DNA of 64,000 nucleotides from Streptomonospora salina (GCF_014204715.1 NZ_JACHLY010000001.1:3742501-3806500), one strand, 5' to 3'; positions 43,634 through 56,267 are shown, counted from the first letter of the stretch. The notes: a model not told the origin generated them from the sequence alone. A program made the numbers and translations.

Positions 43634-44686
43634 GTGGATATCGATATGAGTGTCCTGCGCAGCCTTGAGCGCGAGAAGGACATCTCGGTTGACCTCGTCG
43701 TCAAGGCGATCGAGGACGCTCTGCTGATCGCCTACCACCGCCAGGAGGGAAGCCAGGTCCGTGCGCGCGTCGAATTGGACCGCACCAGCGGGCACGTGAC
43801 CGTCTGGGCGGCCGAGACCGACGAGAACGGAACCAGGGTCGGCGAGTACGACGCTACGCCGACCGGTTTCGGGCGCATCGCGACCTCGACGGCCAAGCAG
43901 GTCATCCTGCAGCGCCTGCGCGATGCCGAAGACGAACTGACCCTGGGCGAATTCGCGGGCCGCGAGTCCGAGGTCGTCTCCGGGCTGATCCAGCAGGGCA
44001 AGGACCCGCGCAACGTGCTGGTGGACCTGGGCAAGGTCGAAGCGATCCTGCCGCCCCAGGAGCAGGTGCCCGGCGAGACCTACGGCCACGGCGAGCGGTT
44101 GCGCGCCTACGTGGTCCAAGTGCGCAAGGGCCACCGCGGCCCCTCGGTCACGCTCTCGCGCACCCACCCGCACCTGGTGCGCAAGCTCTTCGAGCTGGAG
44201 GTGCCCGAGATCGCCGACGGCACGGTGGAGATCTCGGCGATCGCCCGGGAAGCCGGCCACCGCACCAAGATGGCGGTGTTCTCCCACAAATCCGGCGTCA
44301 ACGCCAAGGGCGCCTGCATCGGCCCGCTGGGCAGCCGGGTCCGCAACGTCATGGCCGAACTCAACGGCGAGAAGATCGACATCATCGACCACTCGGAGGA
44401 CCCCGCCGCCTTCGTGGGCAACGCGCTCTCCCCGGCACGGGTCAGCGACGTCGAGGTACTGGACGAGGCCGGAAAAGTGGCCCGCGTCACAGTTCCCGAC
44501 TACCAGCAGTCGCTGGCGATCGGCAAGGAAGGGCAGAACGCCCGGCTTGCTGCCCGGCTGACCGGATGGCGGATCGACATCCGGTCCGACTCCGACCCGG
44601 GCGACCTGGACGAAACGTCCATCGACGCCTCTCCCGACGACGACCCCGGAGGGCCCGCCGGGCACGCAGATGCGCCGACACGCTAG
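43634..44686 (+). CDS. nusA: Transcription termination/antitermination factor NusA
   Basis: 350-residue RNA polymerase-binding factor. The N-terminal domain begins MSVLRSLEREKDISVDLVV; the S1 domain has LVDLGKVEAILPPQEQ. Two KH domains follow, with GACIGPLGSRVR and IGKEGQNARLAARLTGW. The C-terminus is short and acidic, lacking the alpha repeats of E. coli, as usual in actinobacteria. The GTG start is preceded by GGGGGAG. It precedes and slightly overlaps ylxR. Confidence 0.96.
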   Translation: MDIDMSVLRSLEREKDISVDLVVKAIEDALLIAYHRQEGSQVRARVELDRTSGHVTVWAAETDENGTRVGEYDATPTGFGRIATSTAKQVILQRLRDAEDELTLGEFAGRESEVVSGLIQQGKDPRNVLVDLGKVEAILPPQEQVPGETYGHGERLRAYVVQVRKGHRGPSVTLSRTHPHLVRKLFELEVPEIADGTVEISAIAREAGHRTKMAVFSHKSGVNAKGACIGPLGSRVRNVMAELNGEKIDIIDHSEDPAAFVGNALSPARVSDVEVLDEAGKVARVTVPDYQQSLAIGKEGQNARLAARLTGWRIDIRSDSDPGDLDETSIDASPDDDPGGPAGHADAPTR

Positions 44687-44984
44687 AATGGGGGGCCGCG
44701 GCCGTTCCCGGCCCGTACGCACGTGCGTCGGGTGCAGGTCGCGGGCAGCTCAGTCCGACCTTATGCGGCTGGTGGCCGACTCCGGCGCGGTCGTGCCGGA
44801 CCCCGCCGGGCGTATGCCTGGTCGTGGTGCGTATCTGCACACGGAACCCGGTTGCTGGGAGTCGGCGAAGCGGCGGAGAGTCTGGCAGCGGGCGTTTCGA
44901 ACCGCGCAGAGCCTCGACACGTCACGCGTCGACGCCCTGTTCGCCGTCGCTTCGCGCGTTGGCGACGCATCTGGATCCGGATAG
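44670..44984 (+). CDS. ylxR: YlxR-family (DUF448) RNA-binding protein
   Basis: 104 residues, basic, with the family motif VRTCVGCRSRA near the N-terminus and LVADSGAVVPDPAGRMPGRGAY following. These are nucleic-acid-binding proteins encoded between nusA and infB. The ATG at 44670 overlaps the nusA end by 17 bases; ATG 44688 just after it is equally possible, and neither has a good ribosome site. Confidence 0.9.
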   Translation: MRRHARMGGRGRSRPVRTCVGCRSRAAQSDLMRLVADSGAVVPDPAGRMPGRGAYLHTEPGCWESAKRRRVWQRAFRTAQSLDTSRVDALFAVASRVGDASGSG

Positions 44985-45155
44985 GGTTGGAATGATCACG
45001 CCGCCCCGTTGGTTGTGAAGACTGTACGGCGGCGGGTCTCGCCATGTCGGCATGAAGACGTGGCCGACCCATTGTTGTGTAACGACGAGGAAGCGGGTCG
45101 AGATTGCGATGAGCGCTCGATGAGTACGCAGCGATGAGTACGTCAAGCTAGCGAC

Positions 45156-45183
45156 GGTCCGGAACAAGCCCATGTCCCGGACC
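45156..45183 (+). promoter_or_regulatory. Small leader hairpin before infB
   Basis: GGTCCGG (45156-45162) pairs with CCGGACC (45177-45183) seven bases before the infB ribosome site. The upstream leader also carries two copies of CGATGAGTACG. It may tune infB translation; this is only structural reading. Confidence 0.35.
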
Positions 45184-45198
45184 GAGTAGAGGAGAGCA

Positions 45199-48100
45199 GT
45201 GGCCAAGGTCCGGGTATACGAACTCGCCAAGGAGTTCGGAGTCGAGAGCAAGGCTGTTCTGGCCAAGCTCAACGAGATGGGTGAATTCGTCCGGTCGGCG
45301 TCATCGACCATCGAGGCGCCCGTCGTTCGTCGTCTCAAGGAAGCTTTCAACAACGGTTCCGGTTCCGGTTCCGGCGAATCGAGCCCCAAGCAGGAATCCG
45401 GGCAGGAGAAGGCCGGCGGCGGCGAGAGCGAGGCGCGTCCGCAGGCCCCCGCGAACGCGGCGGCCGAGACGGATTCCGCTCCTGCCGCGCGTCCCGCGGC
45501 GCCCAAGCCGGGCCCCAAGCCCGGCCCGCGCCAGGAGCCCGCGAGCCCCGTTCCGTCCGCGAGCGCGGGCGAGACCGCCACCGCGGGCGAGCCTGCGAGC
45601 GCGGCCGAGACCGAGACCGCGGGCACCGGCCAGGCCGAGAGCACCGGCCAGCAGGCGCCGCAGCCCGGCCCGCGCCCCGGTGCAGGCGCCGGTTCCGGCC
45701 CGCCCAAGGGAAACGCGCCCAAGCCGGGCCCCAAGCCCGGCCCGCGCCAGGGGCAGCAGTCCAAATCCGACAAGAACGAAAAGCCTGGTGGCCGCTCGGA
45801 CAAGAGCGACCGCCCCGGGTCCTCGTCCGACGGCGGCAAGGCCCCGCGTCCGGGACCGCGCCAGTCCGGCCCGCGCCCCGGCAACAACCCGTTCGCCTCG
45901 ACCGCCACCGGCATGGGCTCCAAGCCCGCGCCGCGTCCCGGCCCGCGTTCGGACAAGCAGGGCGGCGGCCAGGGCCAAGGCGGCCAGGGCGGTCAAGGCG
46001 GCCAGGGCCAAGGCGGCCAGGGCGGCCAGGGCGGTCAAGGCGGCCAGGGCCAAGGTGGCCAGGGCCAGGGCGGCCAGGGTGCCGGCACGCGTTCCGGCGG
46101 CGGTGACCGCGGCGGTGCGCCGCGTCCGGGCCCGCCCAGCGGCGGCGGCCCCCGGCCCACGCCGGCCAACGTCCGCCCGTCCGGTCCGCGCCCCAGCCCG
46201 ATGAACATGCCCTCGTCGCGTCCGGCGCCTTCCGGCGGCCGCGGCGGCGGAGGCGGCCGTCCCGGCGGCGGTGCCGCAGGCGGCGGCGGAGGCCGCGGTC
46301 GCAGCGGCGCCCCCGCCGGTACCGGCACGGGCGCGCGTCCCGGCAGCGGTGGCGGCGGCGGCCGTCCCGGCGGCTTCGGCGGCCGGCCCGGTGCCGGTCG
46401 CGGCCGCGGCGGCGGAACGGCAGGCGCCTTCGGACGCCCCGGCGGCCGTCCGGGACGCCAGCGCAAGTCCAAGAAGCAGCGTCGCCAAGAGTTCAACGAC
46501 ATGCAGGCGCCGTCCTTCGGCGGCGTGAAGATCCCCAGCGGCAACGGGCAGAGCATCCGGCTGTCGCGCGGGGCGTCCCTGGCCGACTTCGGCGACAAGA
46601 TCGGTGTCAACCCGGCGTCGCTGGTGCAGGTGCTGATGCACCTGGGCGAAATGGTCACGGCCACGCAGTCGCTGAGCGACGAGGTGCTGCAGCTCATCGG
46701 TGACGAGCTGCGCTACACCGTCGAGGTCGTCAGCCCCGAAGACGAGGACCGCGAGCTCCTGGAGTCCTTCTCCATCGGGTTCGGCGACGTCGGGACCGAA
46801 TCCGACCGGCGCCCGCGCCCGCCCGTGGTCACCGTCATGGGCCACGTCGACCACGGCAAGACGAAGCTGCTCGACACCGTCCGCAGCACCAACGTGGTCG
46901 GCGGCGAGGCCGGCGGCATCACCCAGCACATCGGCGCCTACCAGGTCTCCACCGAGGTCGACGAAGAGGATCGCAAGATCACCTTCATCGACACCCCGGG
47001 CCACGAGGCCTTCACCGCCATGCGTGCGCGCGGTGCCCAGGCAACCGACATCGCCGTGCTCGTGGTCGCGGCCGACGACGGCGTCAAGCCGCAGACGGCC
47101 GAGGCCATCGACCACGCCAAGGCGGCCGAGGTCCCGATCGTGGTCGCGATCAACAAGGTCGACGTCCAGGGGGCCGACTCGCAGCGGGTGCGCGCCCAGC
47201 TGACCGAGTACGGCGTCGTGGCCGAAGAACTCGGCGGCGACGTGCAGTGCGTGGAGATCTCCGCGCTTCGCGGCGAGAACCTGGACGCGCTGCTCGAAGC
47301 GGTCGTGCTGACCTCCGATGCGGCGCTGGACCTGCGGGCCAACCCCGACATGGAAGCCCAGGGGCTGGCGATCGAGGCCTACCTCGACCGCGGCCGCGGC
47401 TCCATGGCGACGGTCCTGGTGCAGCGCGGCACGCTGAACGTCGGCGACTCGATCGTCTGCGGCGACGCCTACGGCCGCGTGCGGGCGATGCTGGACGAGC
47501 ACGGCGCCAACGTGAAGAGCGCCGAGCCTTCGCGTCCGGTGCAGGTGCTGGGTCTGACCAACGTGCCCAGCGCCGGCGACAGCTTCCTGGTCGTCAAGGA
47601 CGACCGGGTGGCCCGCCAGATCGCCCAGCAGCGCGAGGCGCGCGAGCGCTTCGCCCAGCAGAGCCGGTCCACCCGCCGGGTCACCATCGACACCTGGAAG
47701 GACGCGCTGGCCGAGGGCGAGCGCAACGAGCTGCTGCTGATCGTCAAGGGCGACATGTCCGGGTCGGTCGAAGCGCTTGAGGAGTCGCTGTCCAAGATCG
47801 ACGCCGGCGGCGAGGAAGTCGACATCCGCGTCATCGGCCGCGGTGTCGGTGCGATCACGCAGAACGACATCAACCTGGCCGCGTCCGCGGGTGCGATCAT
47901 CGTCGGGTTCAACGTCCGGCCGGAGGGCAAGAACAGCCAGCTCGCCGACCGTATGGGCGTCGACATCCGCTACTACTCGGTCATCTACCAGGCGATCGAC
48001 GAGATCGAGGCCGCGGTCAAGGGGCTCCTCAAGCCCATCTACGAGGAGGCCCAGCTCGGCTCCGCCGAGATCCGCGAGGTCTTCAAGGTCCCCAAGATCG

Positions 48101-48339
48101 GCAACATCGCCGGTTCGATCGTCCGCGGCGGCACGATCCGCCGCAACACGAAGGCGCGGATCATCCGCGAGGGGATCGTCATCTCCGAGAACCTCAACGT
48201 CGAGTCGCTCAAGCGGTTCAAGGACGATGCCACCGAGGTCCGCGAGGGCTACGAGTGCGGCATCGGCGTCGGCTACAACGACGTCCGCGTGGGTGACACG
48301 ATCGAGACCTACGAGATGCGCGAGAAGCCGCGGGAGTGA
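45199..48339 (+). CDS. infB: Translation initiation factor IF-2
   Basis: 1046-residue GTPase that brings fMet-tRNA to the 30S subunit. The GTG follows GAGGAGAG. The N-terminal IF2_N helix ([19 protein letters not shown]) leads into a low-complexity Pro/Gly/Arg region to about residue 430, with a Gly-Gln repeat block. The second IF2_N and G domain follow, with [20 protein letters not shown] and NKVD intact, then domains II-IV. The long disordered linker is typical for actinobacteria, but the repeat is extreme. A hairpin terminator follows. Confidence 0.97.
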   Translation: MAKVRVYELAKEFGVESKAVLAKLNEMGEFVRSASSTIEAPVVRRLKEAFNNGSGSGSGESSPKQESGQEKAGGGESEARPQAPANAAAETDSAPAARPAAPKPGPKPGPRQEPASPVPSASAGETATAGEPASAAETETAGTGQAESTGQQAPQPGPRPGAGAGSGPPKGNAPKPGPKPGPRQGQQSKSDKNEKPGGRSDKSDRPGSSSDGGKAPRPGPRQSGPRPGNNPFASTATGMGSKPAPRPGPRSDKQGGGQGQGGQGGQGGQGQGGQGGQGGQGGQGQGGQGQGGQGAGTRSGGGDRGGAPRPGPPSGGGPRPTPANVRPSGPRPSPMNMPSSRPAPSGGRGGGGGRPGGGAAGGGGGRGRSGAPAGTGTGARPGSGGGGGRPGGFGGRPGAGRGRGGGTAGAFGRPGGRPGRQRKSKKQRRQEFNDMQAPSFGGVKIPSGNGQSIRLSRGASLADFGDKIGVNPASLVQVLMHLGEMVTATQSLSDEVLQLIGDELRYTVEVVSPEDEDRELLESFSIGFGDVGTESDRRPRPPVVTVMGHVDHGKTKLLDTVRSTNVVGGEAGGITQHIGAYQVSTEVDEEDRKITFIDTPGHEAFTAMRARGAQATDIAVLVVAADDGVKPQTAEAIDHAKAAEVPIVVAINKVDVQGADSQRVRAQLTEYGVVAEELGGDVQCVEISALRGENLDALLEAVVLTSDAALDLRANPDMEAQGLAIEAYLDRGRGSMATVLVQRGTLNVGDSIVCGDAYGRVRAMLDEHGANVKSAEPSRPVQVLGLTNVPSAGDSFLVVKDDRVARQIAQQREARERFAQQSRSTRRVTIDTWKDALAEGERNELLLIVKGDMSGSVEALEESLSKIDAGGEEVDIRVIGRGVGAITQNDINLAASAGAIIVGFNVRPEGKNSQLADRMGVDIRYYSVIYQAIDEIEAAVKGLLKPIYEEAQLGSAEIREVFKVPKIGNIAGSIVRGGTIRRNTKARIIREGIVISENLNVESLKRFKDDATEVREGYECGIGVGYNDVRVGDTIETYEMREKPRE
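45961..46083 (+). repeat. Gly-Gln tandem repeats inside infB
   Basis: About 40 codons composed almost only of Gly and Gln ([10 protein letters not shown]-type units), built from repeated GGCCAGGGC/GGTCAAGGC words. Such tracts can change length by slippage but stay in frame because the units are multiples of three. Confidence 0.85.
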
Positions 48340-48357
48340 CCGCACCCACGGGTGCGC

Positions 48358-48401
48358 CCCGCCGCCGCCCCGGCCGTTCGGGCCGGGGCCGGCGGCGGGC
48401 C
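48358..48401 (+). terminator. Hairpin after infB
   Basis: CCCCGGCC pairs with GGCCGGGG around TTCG-type loop sequence near 48380, and the outer stem continues through GCCGCCG/CGGCGGC with one bulge. It starts about 20 bases after the infB stop and probably ends the rimP-infB transcript. Confidence 0.65.
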
Positions 48402-48505
48402 GCCCCGCCGGTACCACCGTCGCGAACGGCCCGGCCGCTCCGTGATGCGGCCGCCACATGACATCTGAATCGCGATCCGCGGCGCGCGGCACACGGGGTG
48501 AGCGC

Positions 48506-48802
48506 ATGTTCGTCGGGGCTTTGACGCTGGACATCCTGCTCGGTGACGTGCGTTCCCTGAAGCAGAAGCGCTCGGCAGTGCGGCCTATCGTGGCCGAGCT
48601 GCAGCGCGCGTGCTCCGCGTCGGTCGCCGAAACCGGCGACCAGGACCTGTACCGCAGGTCCGAGATCGGTGTGGCCGTCGTGGCCGCAACCGCCGCCCAC
48701 TGTTCGCACCTGCTCCAGACTTGCGAGCAGCTCGTCGCGGAGCGCCCCGAGGTCGAGCTGCTCTCCGCGAGGCAGCGGCTCTTCAGCCCAGAGGAAGACT
48801 AG
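48506..48802 (+). CDS. DUF503 protein
   Basis: 98 residues with the family pattern FVGALTLDILLGDVRSLKQKR and VAETGDQDLYRRSEIGVAV. This small protein accompanies infB-rbfA in many genomes and is of unknown function. The ATG at 48506 is the conserved start; an ATG at 48458 would add 16 non-conserved residues. rbfA starts six bases after its stop. Confidence 0.9.
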   Translation: MFVGALTLDILLGDVRSLKQKRSAVRPIVAELQRACSASVAETGDQDLYRRSEIGVAVVAATAAHCSHLLQTCEQLVAERPEVELLSARQRLFSPEED

Positions 48803-48807
48803 ACACG

Positions 48808-49248
48808 ATGGTTGACGCCGCACGAGCGCGCAAACTCGCCGACCGTATCCAGCGGATCGTGGCGGAGATGCTGGAGCGCCGGGTCAAGGACCCGCGCCTG
48901 GGCTTCGTCACCGTGACCGACGCGCGGCTGACCAACGACCTGCGCGATGCCACGGTGTACTACACGGTGTTCGGCACCGACGACGAGAAGGCCGGTACCG
49001 CCGCCGCCCTGGACAGCGCCAAAGGCATCATCCGCACCGAGGTCGGCCGCCAGACCGGGCTGCGCCATACGCCCAGCCTGACGTTCAAGAGCGACGACGT
49101 GCAGCGCAACGCCGCACACATCGAGTCGCTGCTGGATGAGGCCCGCCGCTCCGACGCCGAGGTGGCCCGCGCCGCCTCCGGAGCCGCCCCGGCCGGCGAT
49201 CCCGATCCCTACAAGACACCGCGCCAGCCCGAGGACGAGGAAGACTGA
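48808..49248 (+). CDS. rbfA: Ribosome-binding factor A
   Basis: 146-residue KH-type factor needed for late 30S maturation and 16S 5' processing. It has RARKLADRIQRIVAEML, then KDPRLGFVTVTDARLTNDLRDA, and PSLTFKSDDV near the end. It is followed by a charged, probably disordered tail. GAGGAA precedes the start. It sits directly after the DUF503 gene; the nanoRNase gene (nrnA) that often follows rbfA is absent, and truB comes next. Confidence 0.95.
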   Translation: MVDAARARKLADRIQRIVAEMLERRVKDPRLGFVTVTDARLTNDLRDATVYYTVFGTDDEKAGTAAALDSAKGIIRTEVGRQTGLRHTPSLTFKSDDVQRNAAHIESLLDEARRSDAEVARAASGAAPAGDPDPYKTPRQPEDEED

Positions 49249-49355
49249 CCCCGGGCAGTCGCGCGCCCCATCCGACCCGACGCCTCCGCTGTCGGCGCGG
49301 CCCCGTCCGCCCGGCCGGCGGCGGCGTCCCGTGCCGACGAGGAAGCCTCAGCTCC

Positions 49356-50243
49356 ATGACCGACAGCGGTGTCGCGATCGTCGACAAGCCGGCCGACTGG
49401 ACCTCCCACGACGTGGTCGCCCGCACGCGCAGACTCGCCGGCACCCGCAAAGTCGGCCACGCCGGCACGCTCGACCCCATGGCCACCGGCGTGCTCGTGC
49501 TCGGCATCGGCAAGGGGACCAAACTGCTGGGGCACCTCACCCTCGCCGAGAAGGCCTACACCGCCACACTGCGCCTGGGACTGGCCACCGACACCGACGA
49601 CGCCGAAGGCCGGCCCGGCGAGCGCACCGACGCCTCCGGGATCGCCGAGGAGGCCGTGCGGGCCGGCGCCGCCGCGCTCACCGGCACCATCAGCCAAGTA
49701 CCGCCGCAGGTCAGCGCGATCAAGGTGGACGGAAAGCGCGCCTACAAGTCCGCGCGTGAAGGAAAGAGCGTCGAGCTGTCCGCCCGCGAGGTGACGGTCG
49801 CGGAGTTCGCGGTGGACGGGATCCGCCGCGTCGACGACGCCGACGGGGCCTTCGTCGACGTCGACGCCCGCGTCTCCTGCTCCAGCGGCACCTATATCCG
49901 CGCCTTGGCCCGCGACCTGGGCGCCGCGCTGGGCGTGGGCGGCCACCTCACGGCGCTGCGCCGCACCCGGGTGGGGCCCTACGGCGCGGACCAGGCCCGC
50001 ACCCTGGAGCAGCTGGCCGAGGAGTTCACCGCGGTACCGCTGGCCCAGGCGGTGGCGGCGGCGTTCCCGGTGCGGCTGCTCAACGCCGAGGAGGTCCGCA
50101 GGATCGCCCACGGCAACCGCATCTCCCGCGGCGAACTCGGCCCCGGCCCGGTCGGGCTGTTCGCGCCCGACGGCGCGGTCGTGGCCCTCGCCGAGGACCG
50201 CGCCGACCACGCCAAACCCATCGTGGTATTCGAAGCGGCCTGA
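49356..50243 (+). CDS. truB: tRNA pseudouridine-55 synthase
   Basis: 295 residues. It makes pseudouridine 55 in the T loop of tRNAs. The catalytic Asp is in GHAGTLDPMATGVL, and the motif QVSAIKVDGKRAYKSAREG follows. The actinobacterial C-terminal extension of about 50 residues replaces the PUA domain. The gene follows rbfA by about 108 bases. Confidence 0.96.
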   Translation: MTDSGVAIVDKPADWTSHDVVARTRRLAGTRKVGHAGTLDPMATGVLVLGIGKGTKLLGHLTLAEKAYTATLRLGLATDTDDAEGRPGERTDASGIAEEAVRAGAAALTGTISQVPPQVSAIKVDGKRAYKSAREGKSVELSAREVTVAEFAVDGIRRVDDADGAFVDVDARVSCSSGTYIRALARDLGAALGVGGHLTALRRTRVGPYGADQARTLEQLAEEFTAVPLAQAVAAAFPVRLLNAEEVRRIAHGNRISRGELGPGPVGLFAPDGAVVALAEDRADHAKPIVVFEAA

Positions 50244-50466
50244 GAAGCCGCCGGGCGCCCGCTCGGGTTCTCGGCGGGACGGCCGCCGTCGGCCGCTTCC
50301 TACCGGACGGTACGGTTGGGCCGGACGCAGCCGGGCCGGGCCTCCGGCCCGACGGCGCCGAGCGCCCGCAGGACCGGACACGGCGGCCCGCCGCGCACGG
50401 TGCCCGCCGGTGCCGTGCGAAGCTGGTCGGCGGACGCGGCCACGTACCGGAGGGGAGCTGTTGGAC

Positions 50467-51417
50467 GTGCGGTCTTGGCACGGTCTGGAGGAGGTGCCTC
50501 GCGACTGGGGCCGGTCCGTCGTGACCGTCGGCGTCTTCGACGGCGTGCACCGCGGGCACCAGGCCATCATGCGCGCCGCTGTGGAGCGCGCCCGCGCCGC
50601 GGAGCTGCCGGTCGTGGTCGTCACCTTCGATCCGCACCCCGATTCGGTCGTGCGCGGCGGCGACCCGCCCGCGGTGCTGACCCCCGAGCCGCGCAGGGCC
50701 GAACTGCTGGCCGAGTGCGGAGCCGACGCCGTGTGCGTGGTGCCGTTCACCTCCGAGCTGTCGCGGCTCAGCGCCGAGGACTTCGTGCGCCGGGTGCTGG
50801 TCGAGACGCTGGGGGCGGCGGCCGTGGTCGTGGGCGAGGACTTCCGCTTCGGGTACAGGGCCGGCGGCACTGTGGAAACGCTGCGCCGCCTGGGGGAGGA
50901 GTACGGTTTCACGGCCCAGGGCCTGGAGTTGGTGACCGGGGGCGACACCGTGAGCTCCACGCGCATCCGTGCCTGCCTGGAGGCCGGCGACGTGGAGGGG
51001 GCCGGCCGGGAACTGGGCCGCCCGCACCGCGTCGAGGGCATGGTGGTGCACGGCGCGGCGCGCGGCCGCGAACTGCTGGGCTTTCCCACGGCCAACCTGG
51101 ACTGCCCGCCCGCGACGGCGGTGCCCGCCGACGGCGTCTACGCCGGGCGCATGCTGCTGGGCGACTCCGGTGCGGACGCCGCACCGTCCTGGCCCGCGGC
51201 GATCTCGGTGGGCACCAATCCCACGTTCGAAGGGGCGGCGCGCACCGTCGAGGCCTACGCGCTCGACCGCGACGACCTCGCCCTCTACGGTCGGCGCGCC
51301 GCCATCGACTTCACCCACCGCATCCGGGGGCAGCTGCGCTTCGACAGTGTCGAGGAGCTGCGGGAGGCGATGGCGCGCGACGTCGACACGGCCCGCGGGC
51401 TGACCGCCGCGAACTGA
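50467..51417 (+). CDS. ribF: Bifunctional riboflavin kinase / FAD synthetase
   Basis: 316 residues producing FMN and FAD. The N-terminal FMN adenylyltransferase domain has VTVGVFDGVHRGHQ and VVTFDPHP, and the ISTG-like SSTRIR. The C-terminal flavokinase domain has GRELLGFPTANLD and VGTNPTF. The GTG at 50467 agrees with the conserved start RSWHGLEEVP; a TTG at 50461 lies at a better distance from GGAGGGGAG and is possible. It is followed by rpsO. Confidence 0.95.
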   Translation: MRSWHGLEEVPRDWGRSVVTVGVFDGVHRGHQAIMRAAVERARAAELPVVVVTFDPHPDSVVRGGDPPAVLTPEPRRAELLAECGADAVCVVPFTSELSRLSAEDFVRRVLVETLGAAAVVVGEDFRFGYRAGGTVETLRRLGEEYGFTAQGLELVTGGDTVSSTRIRACLEAGDVEGAGRELGRPHRVEGMVVHGAARGRELLGFPTANLDCPPATAVPADGVYAGRMLLGDSGADAAPSWPAAISVGTNPTFEGAARTVEAYALDRDDLALYGRRAAIDFTHRIRGQLRFDSVEELREAMARDVDTARGLTAAN

Positions 51418-51482
51418 CCGCTGGCCCGCGGCGCCCCCGTCGGGGCGCCGGTCGGCGCATGTCATCGGGAGCCGCGCGGTGC

Positions 51483-51488
51483 TATAGA
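51483..51488 (+). promoter_or_regulatory. Possible -10 of the rpsO promoter
   Basis: The stretch CTATAGACT (near 51482-51490) in the 295-base gap between ribF and rpsO matches actinobacterial -10 words such as TAGACT. It lies about 225 bases before rpsO. The -35 is unclear. Confidence 0.35.
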
Positions 51489-51712
51489 CTGGAGCGGCAA
51501 GATCGCATGCGCATGTCCGGATCCTTTTCCGGGCTAGCGGCCGGATGCGGCGCCCGCTGAGTTCGCGCGGGCGATCCCGGGCCGCTGACGGTGACTGTTC
51601 GTACGCGTGGTCACCGGCCCGTGCGCGATTTCCGACCGGCCTGCGACCGGATCGGCCGTTTCGCGCCCGGGGTCCCTGACGTCTGCGTACCGAGAACGCG
51701 AGAAGGAGCGAC

Positions 51713-51982
51713 GTGTCGACCGACACCGCCACCAAGCAGCAGATCATCGCCGACTTCGGCACGAAGGAAGGCGACACCGGTTCCCCTGATGTCCAGGTCG
51801 CGCTGCTGACGCACCGCATCACGGAGTTGACCGAGCACCTGAAGACCCACAAGCAGGACCACCACAGCCGCCGCGGGCTGCTGCTGATGGTCGGCCGGCG
51901 CCGGCGCCTGCTCAAGTACATCGCGAAGCACGACATCAACCGCTACCGCCGCCTTATCCAGCGGCTGGGCCTGCGCCGCTGA
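51713..51982 (+). CDS. rpsO: 30S ribosomal protein S15
   Basis: 89-residue ribosomal protein binding 16S r[21 protein letters not shown]-type sequence (here [11 protein letters not shown]) and [14 protein letters not shown], then [13 protein letters not shown], are all in place. The GTG start follows AAGGAG. As in most bacteria it precedes pnp, with a terminator in between that may allow partial readthrough. Confidence 0.97.
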   Translation: MSTDTATKQQIIADFGTKEGDTGSPDVQVALLTHRITELTEHLKTHKQDHHSRRGLLLMVGRRRRLLKYIAKHDINRYRRLIQRLGLRR

Positions 51983-51995
51983 CGACGCAGGGATC

Positions 51996-52025
51996 GGGGA
52001 GTGGCCTCGGCCACTCCCCTTCTTA
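51996..52025 (+). terminator. Intrinsic terminator after rpsO
   Basis: GGGGAGTGGCC (51996-52006) pairs perfectly with GGCCACTCCCC (52009-52019), followed by TTCTTA. It is the clearest intrinsic terminator in the window. The rest of the gap to pnp (52026-52374) is a long leader without a supported gene; PNPase leaders are often self-regulatory. Confidence 0.85.
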
Positions 52026-52374
52026 GTAGTGTGGACCTATCGGCCAGACCCCTGGCCAGCGGGTATCGTCCGAATGGACGATGCGTCGCATGACGCAGTC
52101 CACAACCGCATCCGAACCGCACGGCTCGTGGCAGAGTGCTCTCGCGCTCCCGACCTCGGCTGCCGCGTCGAGGCCGGTCCTCGGTAGTGGTCTGCGGCCT
52201 TCCCGTTACCGGGCGAGCCGCAGGCTTCGATCGATGGCCGGCCGCTGGCGGTCCCGCTGCGCCGGCAGGCTTCGCTCTGCCCGCGCCGCCGGGCGGCAGC
52301 GACTCTCGACGAATCCTCCGGGGCTGCGAACGCGGGACGACCGAACAGCCGTAACCCTTATGAGGAGGACGCCC

Positions 52375-54687
<2,313 letters not shown>

Positions 54688-54843
54688 CCGCTGTTCATGA
54701 CCGACGGGGCGGTCGCACCTGACGGTGCGGCCGCCCCGCGTCTTTGCGGCCCCCTGTGCGGTCGTGTACGGAGGATCCGTGCGCTGCCGCCGCCGACCGC
54801 ACGACCACACGAACGCCACCCGACGAGGAAGGCGAACCCGAGT

Positions 54844-56178
54844 ATGAGCTCTGTGCCCATCGCCGCCGAGCAGGAGCCCGGCAGCACCGTCACCGTGATG
54901 GAGCCGGGTACCGGTTCCGGCCTGGTGCGGCGGACGGTCCTGCCCGGCGGGCTGCGGGTGGTGACCGAGGCGATGCCCGGCCTCCGTTCGGCGGCCTTCG
55001 GGATCTCGGCCACGACCGGCTCGCGCGACGAGGACCGCGATCACGCCGGCTCCGCCCATTTCCTGGAGCATCTGCTGTTCAAAGGCACCCGCAAGCGCGA
55101 CGCGATGGCGATCTCGGCGCTGCTGGACAGTGTGGGAGCCGACCACAACGCCTACACCGGCAAAGAGCACACCTGCTACTACGCCAAGGTCCTGGACCGG
55201 GACCTGCCGCTCGCGGTGGACGTGGTGGGCGACATGGTGGCCGATTCGGTGCTGGACGCCGGCGAGGTCGAGACCGAGCGCGGGGTCATCCTCGAAGAGA
55301 TCGCCATGAACGAGGACGAGCCGGCCGACCTCATCGACGACGTCTTCGCCGAGCACGTCTTCGCCGATTCCGCACTGGGCCGGCCCATCCTCGGCACCAA
55401 CGACACCATCGGCGCCCTGACCCGCGACCGCATCATGGAGCAGTACCGCAGCGCCTACGTTCCCGGTGAGCTGGTCGTCGCCGCGGCCGGAAACCTGGAC
55501 CACGACGCCGTCGTCGCCCAGGTCGAGGCCCTTTTCGCCCGCCAGTCGGCGGCCGCGGGCGACGCACGCCCCGCGCGCCCCCGCGTCGGCGGCGATCCGG
55601 TGCGCGCCTACACCGGTACCACCCTGGTCGGCCGCGACACCGAGCAGGCGCACCTCATACTGGGCCGCGAAGGGCTGGCGCGCACCGACGAGCGCTGGTA
55701 CGCGCTGCGGGTCCTGGGCTCGGCGCTGGGCGGGGGGATGTCCTCCCGGCTGTTCCAGGAGGTACGCGAGAAGCGCGGGCTGGCCTACGCGGTGCAGGCG
55801 TTCCACAGCTCCTACGCCGAAACCGGCGCGTTCCAGATCTATGCGGGCTGCCTGCCCGACAAGATCGACGAGGTGCTGGGCGTGTGCCGCGAGGAGCTGG
55901 CCAAGGCGGCCGCCACCGGGATCGGCGGCGAGGAGCTGGAGCGCGCCAAGGGCCAGATCAAGGGTTCCTGGGTGCTGGGCAGCGAGGGCAGCAACTCGCG
56001 TATGGGCCGGCTGACGGTCCACGAGCTCGACTACCCGCGGCACTTCTCGCTCGACGACGACCTGGCGCTGTTCGACGCGGTGACGGAGGAGGACGTGGCC
56101 GAGGCGGCCGCCGACGTCCTGAACCGCCCGGAGATGCTCGCGGTCATCGGCCCCTACGAGCAGGGGCGGGCCTTCTAG
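54844..56178 (+). CDS. M16-family zinc peptidase (processing peptidase-like)
   Basis: 444 residues with the inverted zinc motif in SAHFLEHLLFKGT (HxxEH) and the distal Glu in ERGVILEEIAMNEDEP. The second half has REKRGLAYAVQAFHSSY, the substrate-binding repeat of the family. The pairing of pnp with an M16 peptidase is conserved in many Gram-positives. No signal peptide is visible, so it is likely cytoplasmic. Substrates are unknown. Confidence 0.93.
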   Translation: MSSVPIAAEQEPGSTVTVMEPGTGSGLVRRTVLPGGLRVVTEAMPGLRSAAFGISATTGSRDEDRDHAGSAHFLEHLLFKGTRKRDAMAISALLDSVGADHNAYTGKEHTCYYAKVLDRDLPLAVDVVGDMVADSVLDAGEVETERGVILEEIAMNEDEPADLIDDVFAEHVFADSALGRPILGTNDTIGALTRDRIMEQYRSAYVPGELVVAAAGNLDHDAVVAQVEALFARQSAAAGDARPARPRVGGDPVRAYTGTTLVGRDTEQAHLILGREGLARTDERWYALRVLGSALGGGMSSRLFQEVREKRGLAYAVQAFHSSYAETGAFQIYAGCLPDKIDEVLGVCREELAKAAATGIGGEELERAKGQIKGSWVLGSEGSNSRMGRLTVHELDYPRHFSLDDDLALFDAVTEEDVAEAAADVLNRPEMLAVIGPYEQGRAF

Positions 56179-56188
56179 GGAGCCGCCG

Positions 56189-56267
56189 CCGGCGGTGCCG
56201 CGCGGCGCCGCGCGGCACCGCCGGGCGTACACGAAGGCGCCCGGCCGAACGGATCGGCCGGGCGCCT
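56189..56267. terminator. Two perfect hairpins between convergent M16 and hsp20 genes
   Basis: The first is an 18+18-bp palindrome (56189-56224) without loop; the second has 14-bp arms (56235-56248 and 56254-56267) and a 5-base loop. Both lie between stops on opposite strands and probably end transcription in both directions. Confidence 0.8.

Noticed and set aside
44684-44689. TAGAAT as a -10 for ylxR/infB
   Set aside because: It is largely formed by the nusA stop codon and has no -35; it is better seen as chance inside an operon.
45961-46083. Possible CRISPR-like or tandem non-coding repeat
   Set aside because: The units are in frame inside infB and encode a Gly-Gln linker; there are no spacers.
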